A stretch of 40,411 bases of DNA from Clostridia bacterium (GTDB lineage: Bacteria > Bacillota > Clostridia > Saccharofermentanales > Saccharofermentanaceae), in assembly GCA_024403775.1 (NCBI GenBank), contig JAKSRE010000024.1, forward strand, positions 1 to 40,411. Direction: 5' to 3'. A program made the translations under genes and the position numbers. The notes under the pieces were generated by a model. The model saw nothing but the letters and a program-made list of their open reading frames with translations. It ran no database searches and was not told where the DNA came from. The first letter of the stretch is position 1; every line of letters begins with the position of its first letter. Positions 17,546 to 25,910 of this stretch are shown one piece after another.

Positions 17546-18941
17546 CTATATTCTCCCCTGCCGCTTCAGAAATAAGCTCCCTGGCATACCCTCTTATCTC
17601 TCCTGCAAGATATAAAGAACCAAGAATAATGAGCGGCGTACCACTTATGAAGGACTCTTTTATGGCAGCCTTTGCAGCTTCCTTTGCATCCTCGAAAGTG
17701 GAATCTTCCATTAAATCGTTCCTATTATACACGAACTTTATTTTATTATAAAGTTCATCAGGTTCGAATGTTCGAGGATTATTAACGCGTGTAACGTAGA
17801 AGAATTCGACATTTCCTACAATTCCCTTAAAAATCTCGAGCATTCTGTCCATATCCTTATCCTTCATAGCGCCAATAAGGATATTAACCTTGCCTGAATC
17901 TTTATTTAGTCCGAGGCCTTCTATTACCTTGCCGAGACTTAAAATACCCTGTGGATTGTGCCCGCCATCCATAAGGATAAGAGGCTTGGTGGATAAAACT
18001 TCTGCACGGCTTTTCCATCTCGCTTTGGATACGCCTTCACGGATATCCTCCTCCGAGATTTTAAGAAGTCTTGCACACTCTATTGCCATCGCACAGTTCT
18101 GAATCTGATGTTTTCCAAGAAGAGTGGTGCAATATGTATTTTTATCATAGGTAAAAGTCATCATCTTATTAGAGTCGTAAGTTACTTTCTGATTCATATC
18201 AGGACATACGAATTTATAAGGTGCATCTAATTCTTCTGCTCTGTTAATTAAGACCTCACGAACTTCTTTCTGCTCCTCACTATTAAGAAGAAGAGTAACT
18301 GATGGATCAAGGAAAAGCGCAGGGCAGGAAGCCTTAATGATACCAGCCTTCTCTCCTGTAATCTCACCTATTGTGCTGCCAAGGCGGTCACTGTGATCCA
18401 TTCCCATGGCAGTGATTAGTGTGCAAAGTGGATTGTCGATAACATTTGTAGAATCAAGGCGTCCGCCAAGACCTGTCTCCAGAACCACGACATCAACATT
18501 TTCTTTCCTGTACCATAAAAATGCGATAGCGGTAACAAGTTCAAATTCTGTAGGAGGTTCCATACCTTCCTTAACGAGTTTATCAGCGGTAAGCTGAACC
18601 ATATCTGAATATGTTTTTAATTCAGAATTTGGAATCTCACCAGTGCTGTCATCTTCGATAAATCGGTCAAGATTCTTTTTGCCATCGAGAATTCTCATAC
18701 GCTCATTAAAGCGCTCGAGAAATGGCGAAGTATAAATGCCAACTTTAAGGCCGCTTTGTGCAAGAATTGAACTTAAAAAAGCTACGGTTGAACCTTTGCC
18801 ATTTGTACCTGCAATATGAATGGCTTTAATATCTTTTTGTGGATTACCCAGTTCATTAAGAAGTGCATTAATTCTATCCAAACCAAGATTAATGCCGAAC
18901 TTGAGTGCATCCTTAAGAAATTCTGGTTCATTATTACCCAT
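17538..18941 (-). CDS. folC: Folylpolyglutamate synthase / dihydrofolate synthase (Mur-ligase family)
   Basis: An ATP-dependent ligase that adds glutamate to folates (and possibly to dihydropteroate). The P-loop HIAGTNGKGST (residues 42-52), the SPFLERFNERM motif that follows, LETGLGGRLDSTN, GMDHSDRLG with the family histidine, and the C-terminal DGGHNP motif are all present. Length 467 is slightly above the usual 420-440. The ATG directly follows the stop of the GtrA gene (TAA-ATG), with GGAAG as ribosome site. It is a housekeeping gene inside an operon with envelope genes upstream. Confidence 0.95.
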   Translation of the reverse strand: MGNNEPEFLKDALKFGINLGLDRINALLNELGNPQKDIKAIHIAGTNGKGSTVAFLSSILAQSGLKVGIYTSPFLERFNERMRILDGKKNLDRFIEDDSTGEIPNSELKTYSDMVQLTADKLVKEGMEPPTEFELVTAIAFLWYRKENVDVVVLETGLGGRLDSTNVIDNPLCTLITAMGMDHSDRLGSTIGEITGEKAGIIKASCPALFLDPSVTLLLNSEEQKEVREVLINRAEELDAPYKFVCPDMNQKVTYDSNKMMTFTYDKNTYCTTLLGKHQIQNCAMAIECARLLKISEEDIREGVSKARWKSRAEVLSTKPLILMDGGHNPQGILSLGKVIEGLGLNKDSGKVNILIGAMKDKDMDRMLEIFKGIVGNVEFFYVTRVNNPRTFEPDELYNKIKFVYNRNDLMEDSTFEDAKEAAKAAIKESFISGTPLIILGSLYLAGEIRGYARELISEAAGENIDV

Positions 18942-19508
18942 TTATTTCACTTCCTTCTTAGCCTCTTTGTTTCTGAATACAAAGAGCTTACTCAAAAAGT
19001 AGTTTGCGATCATTACGAATACGCAGTTGATTAACTTCAATAAATACAGATATGTGAAGTTAAATGTTGAAAAACTTAATAATGGAATAGCGAAAAGTAT
19101 TGTATCCTTTGGGATTTTGAACGCATTTTCGAGGATGAGGATAAATAATAAAAATGTTCCTTCCTCAAACACAATCAAAGTCGCAAGTCTTGCGGCAAAG
19201 AAGCTTATGAGTTCTTTTATAATTGAGCCCTTGGACAAAAATACAAATGCTCTGTTGGTAAAAAATGCAAAAAGAACTGCCAGTACCCAGGAGATAAAAG
19301 TATTTATTATGTCGATAACATCCAGCTTAAAGCCGAATATGCTAAGAATAATCTCTCCTGTAATAAGCTTGTCGCAAACAATATATGAAATGAAATTTAC
19401 TGCCGTCGTAAGAACGCCAAACACAAGATACATAAATACCTTACGGTATTTTTCCCACTCTGGCTTTATGTTCTTTCCAGTAAACATCATGACAATAAAA
19501 TCTTTCAT
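18942..19508 (-). CDS. GtrA-family membrane protein
   Basis: The 188-residue protein has four spans in the GtrA layout: a first span with FGVLTTAVNFISY, a second with NTFISWVLAVLFAFFTNRAFVF (the family signature), and a last span with VMIANYFLSKLFVF ending in a basic tail. GtrA-like proteins are thought to help flip lipid-linked sugars (such as undecaprenyl-phosphate-glucose) across the membrane for glycan decoration. AAAGGAG lies before the ATG. Its place after an acyltransferase and a surface protein gene supports a role in envelope polysaccharide modification. Confidence 0.88.
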   Translation of the reverse strand: MKDFIVMMFTGKNIKPEWEKYRKVFMYLVFGVLTTAVNFISYIVCDKLITGEIILSIFGFKLDVIDIINTFISWVLAVLFAFFTNRAFVFLSKGSIIKELISFFAARLATLIVFEEGTFLLFILILENAFKIPKDTILFAIPLLSFSTFNFTYLYLLKLINCVFVMIANYFLSKLFVFRNKEAKKEVK

Positions 19509-19520
19509 TTCTATTCTCCT

Positions 19521-21035
19521 TTATACTCGTCTTGCTCTTGGCACTGCTCTTGATTTACGAAGATGACTTATGGTAAGTGCAATAAATGTGATAAGCACTC
19601 CCTCAACTACTGCAATGAATAAGAATAGTAAAAATAAGACTCTGTATTCCTGCTCATAGTTTTTCTCCTGAGGGAAAAATTCAGTAAACTCGAGAGTCTC
19701 CTTATCCAGCTGAAAAAACTGAGCCTTACCATTCTCATCTTTAAAATATGCAATAAAATCACCATTACCATTCTGATATCCCTTGATAGTCGCACCATTA
19801 TAATCTCTGCTGCTCGAAGTAAAGCCATCTGGAACAAGGCTTGCTACAGGAATCTTTGCAGGTGTCAGAATCTTACTTGATTTGATGATAGTATCCGCAT
19901 TATAAAGAGTTGTAGCGCGGGTGCTGCCATTATAAAAATACAGATTAGCTTCGCCATTCTCGTCTGTGAGATAAATGATAACGCTCATTACATCTTCTCT
20001 TGCAAAGACAGGCACATCATAACCGTCAATTTGTCTTGTAGTCTGAACGAATCCTTCAGGAATACTTACATCTGCTGGAAATTCAGTAAACAGATAAAGC
20101 TTTCCATAACTGTCAACTAATCCAGCATCTACAGGAATAAGAGATTCTGGTCGATTTACGATTATATAGTAAATCTTTTTGGTATAACCATCCTGTGCAG
20201 TTATCTCTACCATAACTGTGTTATTACCATACTGAAGGTCAGTATTTCCACTTACTCTGATTGTTGAATTGGAATTACTTGTTGCAGCAGTTACTACTAC
20301 ATCGCTTACTTCCTTATTTATAGTCGCCTCATAAATCATATTATCTGCGCTGAACTCTGGTGTCATATCATAGCCATTCAGACGAAGATCTGTGATTGAA
20401 GCATCATTTGAGACTTTATTTGAAATATTAACTGTTACGCCTTCCTCAAGGTTAATTATCGAGAACTCGCCTGCGCTTTCCTTAAAGTCCTTGGCATTAT
20501 TAATAAAGAATCTGGTGCTCTCAACACTGTTATTCTTTACCTTAAAGCTCATGGTAAGAAGTACTACCTGACCAGCTGAATTAAATGCAGGATCTATAAG
20601 TTCTGTTCCATCCTCAATACTTCCATCTTCAATCATGGAAGCCTGCTCAGCAAGCTGCGTAATAGCTATTTTATCCTCTCCATAAAGCTTAATGAGACCA
20701 GACTCCATCTCAGCTTCATCATAAGTTAGTTCGAAGCTCTCTGGAAGTTCGCCACGTGCGATACCTGTAAACTCAACGCTCTCTTCATCAAAGTTAAAGT
20801 CAATTGCACCAAAACTTACAATAGATGGAAAATTATCAGCTATAACACTGACACTTACAGAGTCGCCATCAGCGACCTCTTCCTTATCTGTTTTAATTGA
20901 AAGTGTGATAAGGCTTGCCGCATTAACTTTGGTGGATACCAGGCCTTCTGTAAAAAAGAAAGTGCAGAAAACTACTGCCACCATTATGGATGACAGAATT
21001 TTTGTAACTGTTTTCTGTTGCTTTAATCTTCTCAT
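19521..21035 (-). CDS. Secreted, membrane-anchored protein with cohesin-like and cadherin-like domains
   Basis: The 504-residue protein starts with a basic N-terminus and a signal peptide ending near NAAS (residue 40). Residues about 42-205 look like a cohesin-type beta-sandwich (DGDSVSVSVIADNF, IDFNFDEESVEF, QVVLLTMSFKVK). Residues about 212-297 are a cadherin-like beta-sandwich (DASITDLRLNGYDMTPEFS through QDGYTKKIYYIIVNR). A third region (about 300-445) has repeated DENGEANLYFY / DENGKAQFFQL motifs. A C-terminal span (about 458-480) followed by an Arg-rich tail anchors it with the domains outside. Domain calls are by pattern. AAAGGA is the ribosome site. If the cohesin fold is real, a dockerin partner is expected elsewhere in the genome. 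Confidence 0.75.
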   Translation of the reverse strand: MRRLKQQKTVTKILSSIMVAVVFCTFFFTEGLVSTKVNAASLITLSIKTDKEEVADGDSVSVSVIADNFPSIVSFGAIDFNFDEESVEFTGIARGELPESFELTYDEAEMESGLIKLYGEDKIAITQLAEQASMIEDGSIEDGTELIDPAFNSAGQVVLLTMSFKVKNNSVESTRFFINNAKDFKESAGEFSIINLEEGVTVNISNKVSNDASITDLRLNGYDMTPEFSADNMIYEATINKEVSDVVVTAATSNSNSTIRVSGNTDLQYGNNTVMVEITAQDGYTKKIYYIIVNRPESLIPVDAGLVDSYGKLYLFTEFPADVSIPEGFVQTTRQIDGYDVPVFAREDVMSVIIYLTDENGEANLYFYNGSTRATTLYNADTIIKSSKILTPAKIPVASLVPDGFTSSSRDYNGATIKGYQNGNGDFIAYFKDENGKAQFFQLDKETLEFTEFFPQEKNYEQEYRVLFLLFLFIAVVEGVLITFIALTISHLRKSRAVPRARRV

Positions 21036-21048
21036 CTTTTATCCTTTG

Positions 21049-22716
21049 TCAGTTAAGTTCAAAATAAATTGCAGTGCCCTCAAACCAGCCTATTCCTTCC
21101 TGAACAAGTTCAAGTCTGATTTTATAGCCTTCCATCGTAAACTCATCTATTCTGTCTGATAAGTTAAGTTCAACTTCAGCTGAATCGCCTTCAAGAAGAA
21201 TGCCGCTTGGCATGATTGGAACATGAATATAATCTCGCTCCACCTCATTATTATTCTCGTCAACAATACTTACACCAAGATAAATTGGATACTTACCAGA
21301 AGAAAGAGAATCAATTGCACTTCCGCTATTAGAAACTGTAACCTTGCCAGTAACTTCATTGGCATCAGTTTTTTGCAAATTCTCACTAAGAACCAGACTA
21401 ATTGTCTTATCCTCTATAAGATTTACATTTGCTCTTATTGGCATAAGCCAGTAATGCTCTATTGATATAAGCTTACTTACCGCGAAAAGCACGCCTATAC
21501 ATACAAAAGTTAAAGAAAAGACTTTCACATCTGTCAGGTTCTTCTTACTATTTACTGAATCATCTTTACCATCTTCCAAAATCAAGTTATCGATTCGATT
21601 ACAAAGTCTCTTATAAATCACTCTGTCTTCAATAACCAGATTACAAATCTTGGCTCTTACTAATTCAATTATTGTACCAATAAGCCACAAAGCAATTATT
21701 GTAAGTACTGTATAAACTGCACGCATTGTTCCGTGAAGATTCTCTGCATGCATCGGAGCTTTACATATATCAGACCACAAATAGCCATACCATACTGGAA
21801 TCTGATGGAAACAGTAAATACCAAGAGTTGTACCAGCCATTTTATTTATAATCTTTGATGACTTAACCTTAAGATTTTTGAAGACAAAGAATAAAGAAAA
21901 GGCCATGATAATATTTGGAATTGAATGGAACTGCGCTCTGTATGAGTCAGTATATTCACTTAAAAGTCTTAAAATGTACAAACGTGAAGTAGAATTAAAA
22001 TCTGCAAGTGTTCTAAAGAAAACTATAGGAAACCATGCAATAAAAAATATACCGAGAAAGATTAATACAGGATGCTTTTTTGCTTTTGAATCGATTGTTC
22101 CCTGATGATATCTCTTAATATAACCTGTCAGAAGATATATTAATATCATTGCCCACACGTCATTTGTCATGTAGCCATTCTTGGATGTTACTGTTGTATA
22201 AAGAGATAAAATAACCAGTAGAACAAAAATAATCCATCTGGATATTCTTCTTGGAGCCTCGTTAATTAGCATATTAAACATTGGTGATATAAGAACAACA
22301 ATCATATATGCAGACGCAAACCACATCGGACTTCTCTCAATTGGAAGAAGCGAGGCTGCGATAATATCTCTGCCAGCAAGGCCCTTTAATATGCAGAAAA
22401 TACCAAGCGGAATCGCATATGTAAAAATCGTAAGCCAGGTATGAATAACTCTGTGAATCTTAAATTTGCCATCAACAAGAAACCAGGCACTTATAATAAC
22501 AAATACGCTGCATGCAACACGAGACAGACTTGAGCCTGCATAGTAAAAGAGCATATTGGTAAATTTGGTTGTCTCCAAAATACCGCTCTGACCAATGAAA
22601 TGATCGGCGATAATTGCAAGAATTGCAAGAAGTCTTAAAATCTCAATATTTGAGCTTCTCGCTGCTTTCTTATTTGAGGCTAAAGCTACCGTGTTTTTTG
22701 ATGCCACAGCTGACAC
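21049..22716 (-). CDS. Acyltransferase-3 family membrane protein with C-terminal beta domain
   Basis: The 555-residue protein has about ten spans over residues 25-370 and the opening motif of the acyltransferase-3 (OafA/WecH-like) family: NIEILRLLAILAIIADHF, with the catalytic-type His at the end of span 1. These enzymes move acyl groups onto surface sugars or lipids. After another span near residue 400 there is an extracytoplasmic beta-rich domain (about 430-555) with the LVQEGIGWF motif, seen also in beta-sandwich modules of glycan-processing proteins. The start is GTG at 22716 behind AGGAG. It is the first gene of a six-gene operon (13, 12, 0, -8 and 49 bp gaps), led by an extended -10 promoter. 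Confidence 0.85.
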   Translation of the reverse strand: MSAVASKNTVALASNKKAARSSNIEILRLLAILAIIADHFIGQSGILETTKFTNMLFYYAGSSLSRVACSVFVIISAWFLVDGKFKIHRVIHTWLTIFTYAIPLGIFCILKGLAGRDIIAASLLPIERSPMWFASAYMIVVLISPMFNMLINEAPRRISRWIIFVLLVILSLYTTVTSKNGYMTNDVWAMILIYLLTGYIKRYHQGTIDSKAKKHPVLIFLGIFFIAWFPIVFFRTLADFNSTSRLYILRLLSEYTDSYRAQFHSIPNIIMAFSLFFVFKNLKVKSSKIINKMAGTTLGIYCFHQIPVWYGYLWSDICKAPMHAENLHGTMRAVYTVLTIIALWLIGTIIELVRAKICNLVIEDRVIYKRLCNRIDNLILEDGKDDSVNSKKNLTDVKVFSLTFVCIGVLFAVSKLISIEHYWLMPIRANVNLIEDKTISLVLSENLQKTDANEVTGKVTVSNSGSAIDSLSSGKYPIYLGVSIVDENNNEVERDYIHVPIMPSGILLEGDSAEVELNLSDRIDEFTMEGYKIRLELVQEGIGWFEGTAIYFELN

Positions 22717-22802
22717 TAATTTCTATCTCCTGGTCCTATATTAGATTAGTAAGTTTACCGATACTTTTGTCGGTTAATAAAAGAACATAAACTACCAATG
22801 TA

Positions 22803-22811
22803 ATTATACCA
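22803..22811 (-). promoter_or_regulatory. Extended -10 promoter of the acyltransferase-thrC operon
   Basis: The minus strand reads TGG-TATAAT here, about 85 bp before the GTG start at 22716. The -35 region is weak. The 5' untranslated region contains a small CCGA/TCGG inverted repeat around 22757-22773 of unknown meaning. Confidence 0.5.
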
Positions 22812-22935
22812 TATTTAATAAATCATTGTTCGCTAAGGTACTTGGTTGAAATGAAACAAAATCACATTCTTTCCAATGCTTTTCTATGAACCTATGTCAT
22901 ATATAATCTACAAAATTTCTGTAACTTTCGCGACT

Positions 22936-22958
22936 GATATTAACAAAATGTTAATATC
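22936..22958. promoter_or_regulatory. Perfect 23-bp palindrome, candidate operator of the vWA/PurA-like operon
   Basis: GATATTAACA (22936-22945) and TGTTAATATC (22949-22958) are perfect inverted repeats around AAA. The downstream arm overlaps the -35 region of the promoter with its -10 at 22978-22983, the usual place for a repressor or redox-sensor operator. The half-site resembles TGTTAA-type boxes of Rex-like or other winged-helix regulators, but I do not assign a regulator. No T-run follows, so it is not a terminator. Confidence 0.6.
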
Positions 22959-22974
22959 AACTTATACCTTGCTG

Positions 22975-22983
22975 TGTTATACT
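22975..22983 (+). promoter_or_regulatory. Extended -10 promoter of the vWA/PurA-like operon
   Basis: TGT-TATACT gives a near-consensus extended -10. Transcription would start near 22990, some 22 bp before the ATG. GAGGGGA at 22998-23004 is the ribosome site. The candidate operator at 22936-22958 overlaps the -35 region. Confidence 0.6.
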
Positions 22984-23011
22984 TAAATCATCAAAGTGAG
23001 GGGACAAAAAT

Positions 23012-23911
23012 ATGATTAGTGTTAAGTGTAATAACTGTGGTGCTGAATTATCAATCGATACACATGGAAACCTGATTTGCCCATATTGCGGATCAAAATC
23101 TTTTATGTCTGATATTGAATTTACTGAATATAAAAATCTCAGACAGAACATGCTTAACTATCTGAGAACTGAGAATGATGCACGTGGCGACCGAGTCGAT
23201 AATAACTTTATCTGGTCAAGAAACGAACTTTTATCTATGGCTACCAAAGATAATAAGACAGTTAATATCAGATACACTTTCTATTATGAAGATGAGGGAG
23301 TTAAGACCTATATAAGTAAGGATAGTGTGGTTAATATTTTCGAGAAGGAAGACAGAAATAAACTCGAGGCGACTATCAGAGGAATCTCAATGCTTCAGTA
23401 TCCTGAGGCGGCTGGCAAGGATTTGTCGAAGTCTTTCCCTCATATTAAGGCAAAGATGGAGCTTATTGACGGACGCTATCTTCTGGCTTATGACAAGCCT
23501 GAGAATTCATATCCACTGTTTGCTTTCGGCAATCTAAGACCTAAGCACGTAGCCTGGATTGTATCGAGAATGGAGAACTTCTGCTGCGTTTTTGAATATA
23601 GCGAACTCGTTCACGGCGGACTCTCAACGGATACGATTTTTATCAATCCTAAGACTCACGAAGCGTTCCTTTACGGCGGCTGGTGGAAGGCCAGACATAA
23701 AAAAGACTCGTCCGATAACGAAGATTTAAAAGAACTTCGCAGAATTAGTAAAAGACTTCTTGGAGAGTTCATAGATGAATCTCCTGAGTTATTTATTAAA
23801 TTCATGGAATCAATGCCAGCTGAGGACGCCTATACAGATTTTGGCAACTGGGACAGAGTAATTGTTGAGGGCTTTGGCGGACATAATTTTACAAAATTTC
23901 AGGAGGGCTAA
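23012..23911 (+). CDS. Zinc-ribbon protein with degenerate protein-kinase-like domain
   Basis: The 299-residue protein starts with a four-cysteine zinc ribbon (C6, C9, C23, C26). The rest follows a kinase outline: a hinge-like segment YLLAYDKPENSYPL (about 153-166), a helix with HVAWIVSRMENFCCVFEY, then HGGLSTDTIFIN in the position of the kinase catalytic loop and FLYGGWW where DFG would be. Compared with the kinase pattern HRDLKPENILID, the catalytic Asp and the metal-binding Asn are both replaced, so it is probably a pseudokinase. It is the first gene of a four-gene operon, 3 bp ahead of the first vWA gene, which recalls the kinase/vWA pairing of TerY-P type systems. Kinase homology is judged by eye. 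Confidence 0.65.
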   Translation: MISVKCNNCGAELSIDTHGNLICPYCGSKSFMSDIEFTEYKNLRQNMLNYLRTENDARGDRVDNNFIWSRNELLSMATKDNKTVNIRYTFYYEDEGVKTYISKDSVVNIFEKEDRNKLEATIRGISMLQYPEAAGKDLSKSFPHIKAKMELIDGRYLLAYDKPENSYPLFAFGNLRPKHVAWIVSRMENFCCVFEYSELVHGGLSTDTIFINPKTHEAFLYGGWWKARHKKDSSDNEDLKELRRISKRLLGEFIDESPELFIKFMESMPAEDAYTDFGNWDRVIVEGFGGHNFTKFQEG

Positions 23912-23914
23912 GTT

Positions 23915-24799
23915 ATGGGATATGGTAGTTATACTGCTACTGACTGGGGTAAGCTTAAGGCAAGCCGTAAGATTACCGATTCGTCGACAGAGCAGGTCTT
24001 TAAGGCTCAGTCCTGCAGCCCAAAGTACGATCCAAGATTCATAGGTAACAGAGAGGCAAGAGATTCTGAAGACCATCCTTATTCAACTCCGATTGCAATT
24101 GGTGTTGATGTTACAGGTTCCATGGGATATCTGTCAGCGCAGATTATAAAAGAGTCCTTAAATGACCTTATGCTTCAGCTTTATTCAACTGATATTGTTA
24201 GTGATCCTCAGCTCATGTTTGCTGCAATTGGTGATGCGCTTGTAGATAATTCACCGCTTCAGGTTACACACTTTGAATCGGATATCAGAATTGCCGAGCA
24301 GCTCCTTGACCTGTGGCTCGAGAACCGTGGTGGTGATTTACCTGAAGACTATGAACTTATGTGGTATTTTCTTGCCAAGCACACAGATATCGACTGCTTT
24401 AACAAGCGAGGCAAAAAGGGATTCTGCTTCACAATCGGTGATGCTCCCTGCCATGACGAGTTAACTAACGCAAGTATCTCAAGAATCTTTGGAGACAAGG
24501 CACTTACGCCATATACCTCTGAAGAATTAGCGAATATGGCAATGCAGAAATACGAGGTCTTTCACATCGTAATCGGCCAGCACAACCATAATTTTGAGAC
24601 GATTATACCAGGAAGAGTAATTCTAATAGAAAAAACGGATGTCACTTACCTTGCCGACATAATCATCGCAGTTATGCAGTATGTTAAAGGTTTAAGCAGA
24701 GATACAATCCTGTCAGGCAAAGTCGAGCTTGTACGAAGCCTTCTTACTAACGTTTTGGATTCTCTCTGCATCGAAAATAATGGCGAAATAAATTTTTAA
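23915..24799 (+). CDS. vWA-domain protein 1
   Basis: The 294-residue protein has a von Willebrand factor A fold: the strand-loop IAIGVDVTGSMG carries the MIDAS metal site (D65, T67, S69, a DxTxS variant), followed by the middle segment LWLENRGGDLPED and the third metal-site strand FCFTIGDAPCHDE. There is no signal peptide or membrane span, so it is cytoplasmic. The N-terminus MGYGSY-x-A-x-DW-x-KLK-x-SR is shared almost exactly with the next gene's product and may be a docking or modification tag. vWA proteins of this kind usually assemble partner proteins in a metal-dependent way. It lies 3 bp after the pseudokinase gene and 13 bp before its paralogue. Confidence 0.82.
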   Translation: MGYGSYTATDWGKLKASRKITDSSTEQVFKAQSCSPKYDPRFIGNREARDSEDHPYSTPIAIGVDVTGSMGYLSAQIIKESLNDLMLQLYSTDIVSDPQLMFAAIGDALVDNSPLQVTHFESDIRIAEQLLDLWLENRGGDLPEDYELMWYFLAKHTDIDCFNKRGKKGFCFTIGDAPCHDELTNASISRIFGDKALTPYTSEELANMAMQKYEVFHIVIGQHNHNFETIIPGRVILIEKTDVTYLADIIIAVMQYVKGLSRDTILSGKVELVRSLLTNVLDSLCIENNGEINF

Positions 24800-24812
24800 A
24801 GGAGAAAGAAAT

Positions 24813-25910
24813 ATGGGGTACGGAAGTTATCAGGCCAGTGACTGGCAGAAATTAAAGAAAAGCCGCAATCTCGGCACATCAAACAATGCTTCTCAGACAT
24901 TTACACGCAAGGAAATCTCTGAGAAACTCAATTCAAGATTCATCGGAATCCGTGAGTCATTCGACAGCGAAGATTCACCTAACTCAACACCTGTAATTCT
25001 TGGTTTTGATGTTACTGGTTCAATGGGATATCTTGCAAATGAGATTGCAACTAAGTCTCTTAATGAGACAATTACAAGAATTATAAGTGAGAAAGTCGTA
25101 GACGATCCACACCTTATGTGTGCTGCTTTTACAAGTGAGACTGACCCTATGCAGATTACTCAGTTTGAGGCAGATATCAGAGTTGTTGAACAGCTTCTCG
25201 ATTTTGTTCTCGGCGGTGGAAACAGATATAGTTTTGATAACTTATTATGGTATTTTGCTGCCAAGCACACACAGATTGACAGTTTTAAGAAGCGTGGCAA
25301 GAAAGGCATCTTAATTGGAATCGGCGATGAGATTTGCGGTGGAGAATCAAACTTCCTCTGCCCTGCAGCAATCGAAAATGTTTTTAAGGACACTGTATCT
25401 AAGGATATCCAGTTTTACGAAGCATATGAGATGGCAAGCAAACAATATGAGATTGCTCACATCGTTATAGGCCCAGACTACAGATTCGATGAGAAAAATC
25501 CTCGTAATTCTTACAGGGGCTGGAACGAGGCAATTCCAGGCCGTGTTGCGAAAATCTCAAGTAACAATGTAGATAAACTTGACGACGTAATCATCGCTGT
25601 TATGAAGCTCATAAAGGGCGAGACTAAGGATTCTATTTTAGATTCAATCAAGGACTCTGATACGCGAAAGGTTGTATCTTATGCAATTGAAGATATGCAT
25701 ATATCATCAGCTAAGGCTTCCAAGGTAGTAAAAAGAAGTGAAGTCAAAGGTGCTGTAGATTCTGGCGCGGCACAGGGTTCTGATAAGGCTAAGAGTTCTG
25801 GCGCGGCACAGGGTTCTGATAAGACAGCAGGTGTCACCTACACTCCCCTGGATGGTCGCAAGAAAACATTAAGAGAGAAAATAAATGATTTATGGAGTAA
25901 TAGGAAGTAA
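24813..25910 (+). CDS. vWA-domain protein 2, paralogue of the preceding gene
   Basis: The 365-residue protein aligns with vWA protein 1 through about residue 290: the same N-terminal MGYGSY tag, MIDAS motif VILGFDVTGSMG (D66, T68, S70), AAKHTQID, and GKKGILIGIGDEICGG. It differs by an insertion near YRFDEKNPRNSYRGWN and by a C-terminal extension of about 75 residues with an SGAAQGSDK repeat and a basic end. The repeat reflects a 27-bp DNA duplication (25761-25787 and 25797-25823). The ribosome site is AAAGGAGAAAG. Its last 26 bp overlap the start of the PurA-like gene, so the two proteins are likely made in step. Confidence 0.82.
   Translation: MGYGSYQASDWQKLKKSRNLGTSNNASQTFTRKEISEKLNSRFIGIRESFDSEDSPNSTPVILGFDVTGSMGYLANEIATKSLNETITRIISEKVVDDPHLMCAAFTSETDPMQITQFEADIRVVEQLLDFVLGGGNRYSFDNLLWYFAAKHTQIDSFKKRGKKGILIGIGDEICGGESNFLCPAAIENVFKDTVSKDIQFYEAYEMASKQYEIAHIVIGPDYRFDEKNPRNSYRGWNEAIPGRVAKISSNNVDKLDDVIIAVMKLIKGETKDSILDSIKDSDTRKVVSYAIEDMHISSAKASKVVKRSEVKGAVDSGAAQGSDKAKSSGAAQGSDKTAGVTYTPLDGRKKTLREKINDLWSNRK
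25761..25823 (+). repeat. 27-bp direct repeat inside vWA protein 2
   Basis: Two identical 27-bp copies (25761-25787, 25797-25823) are 36 bp apart, an in-frame period of 12 codons, coding twice for SGAAQGSDK in the flexible tail. The likely cause is recent slippage; the repeat number may vary between strains. Confidence 0.9.
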
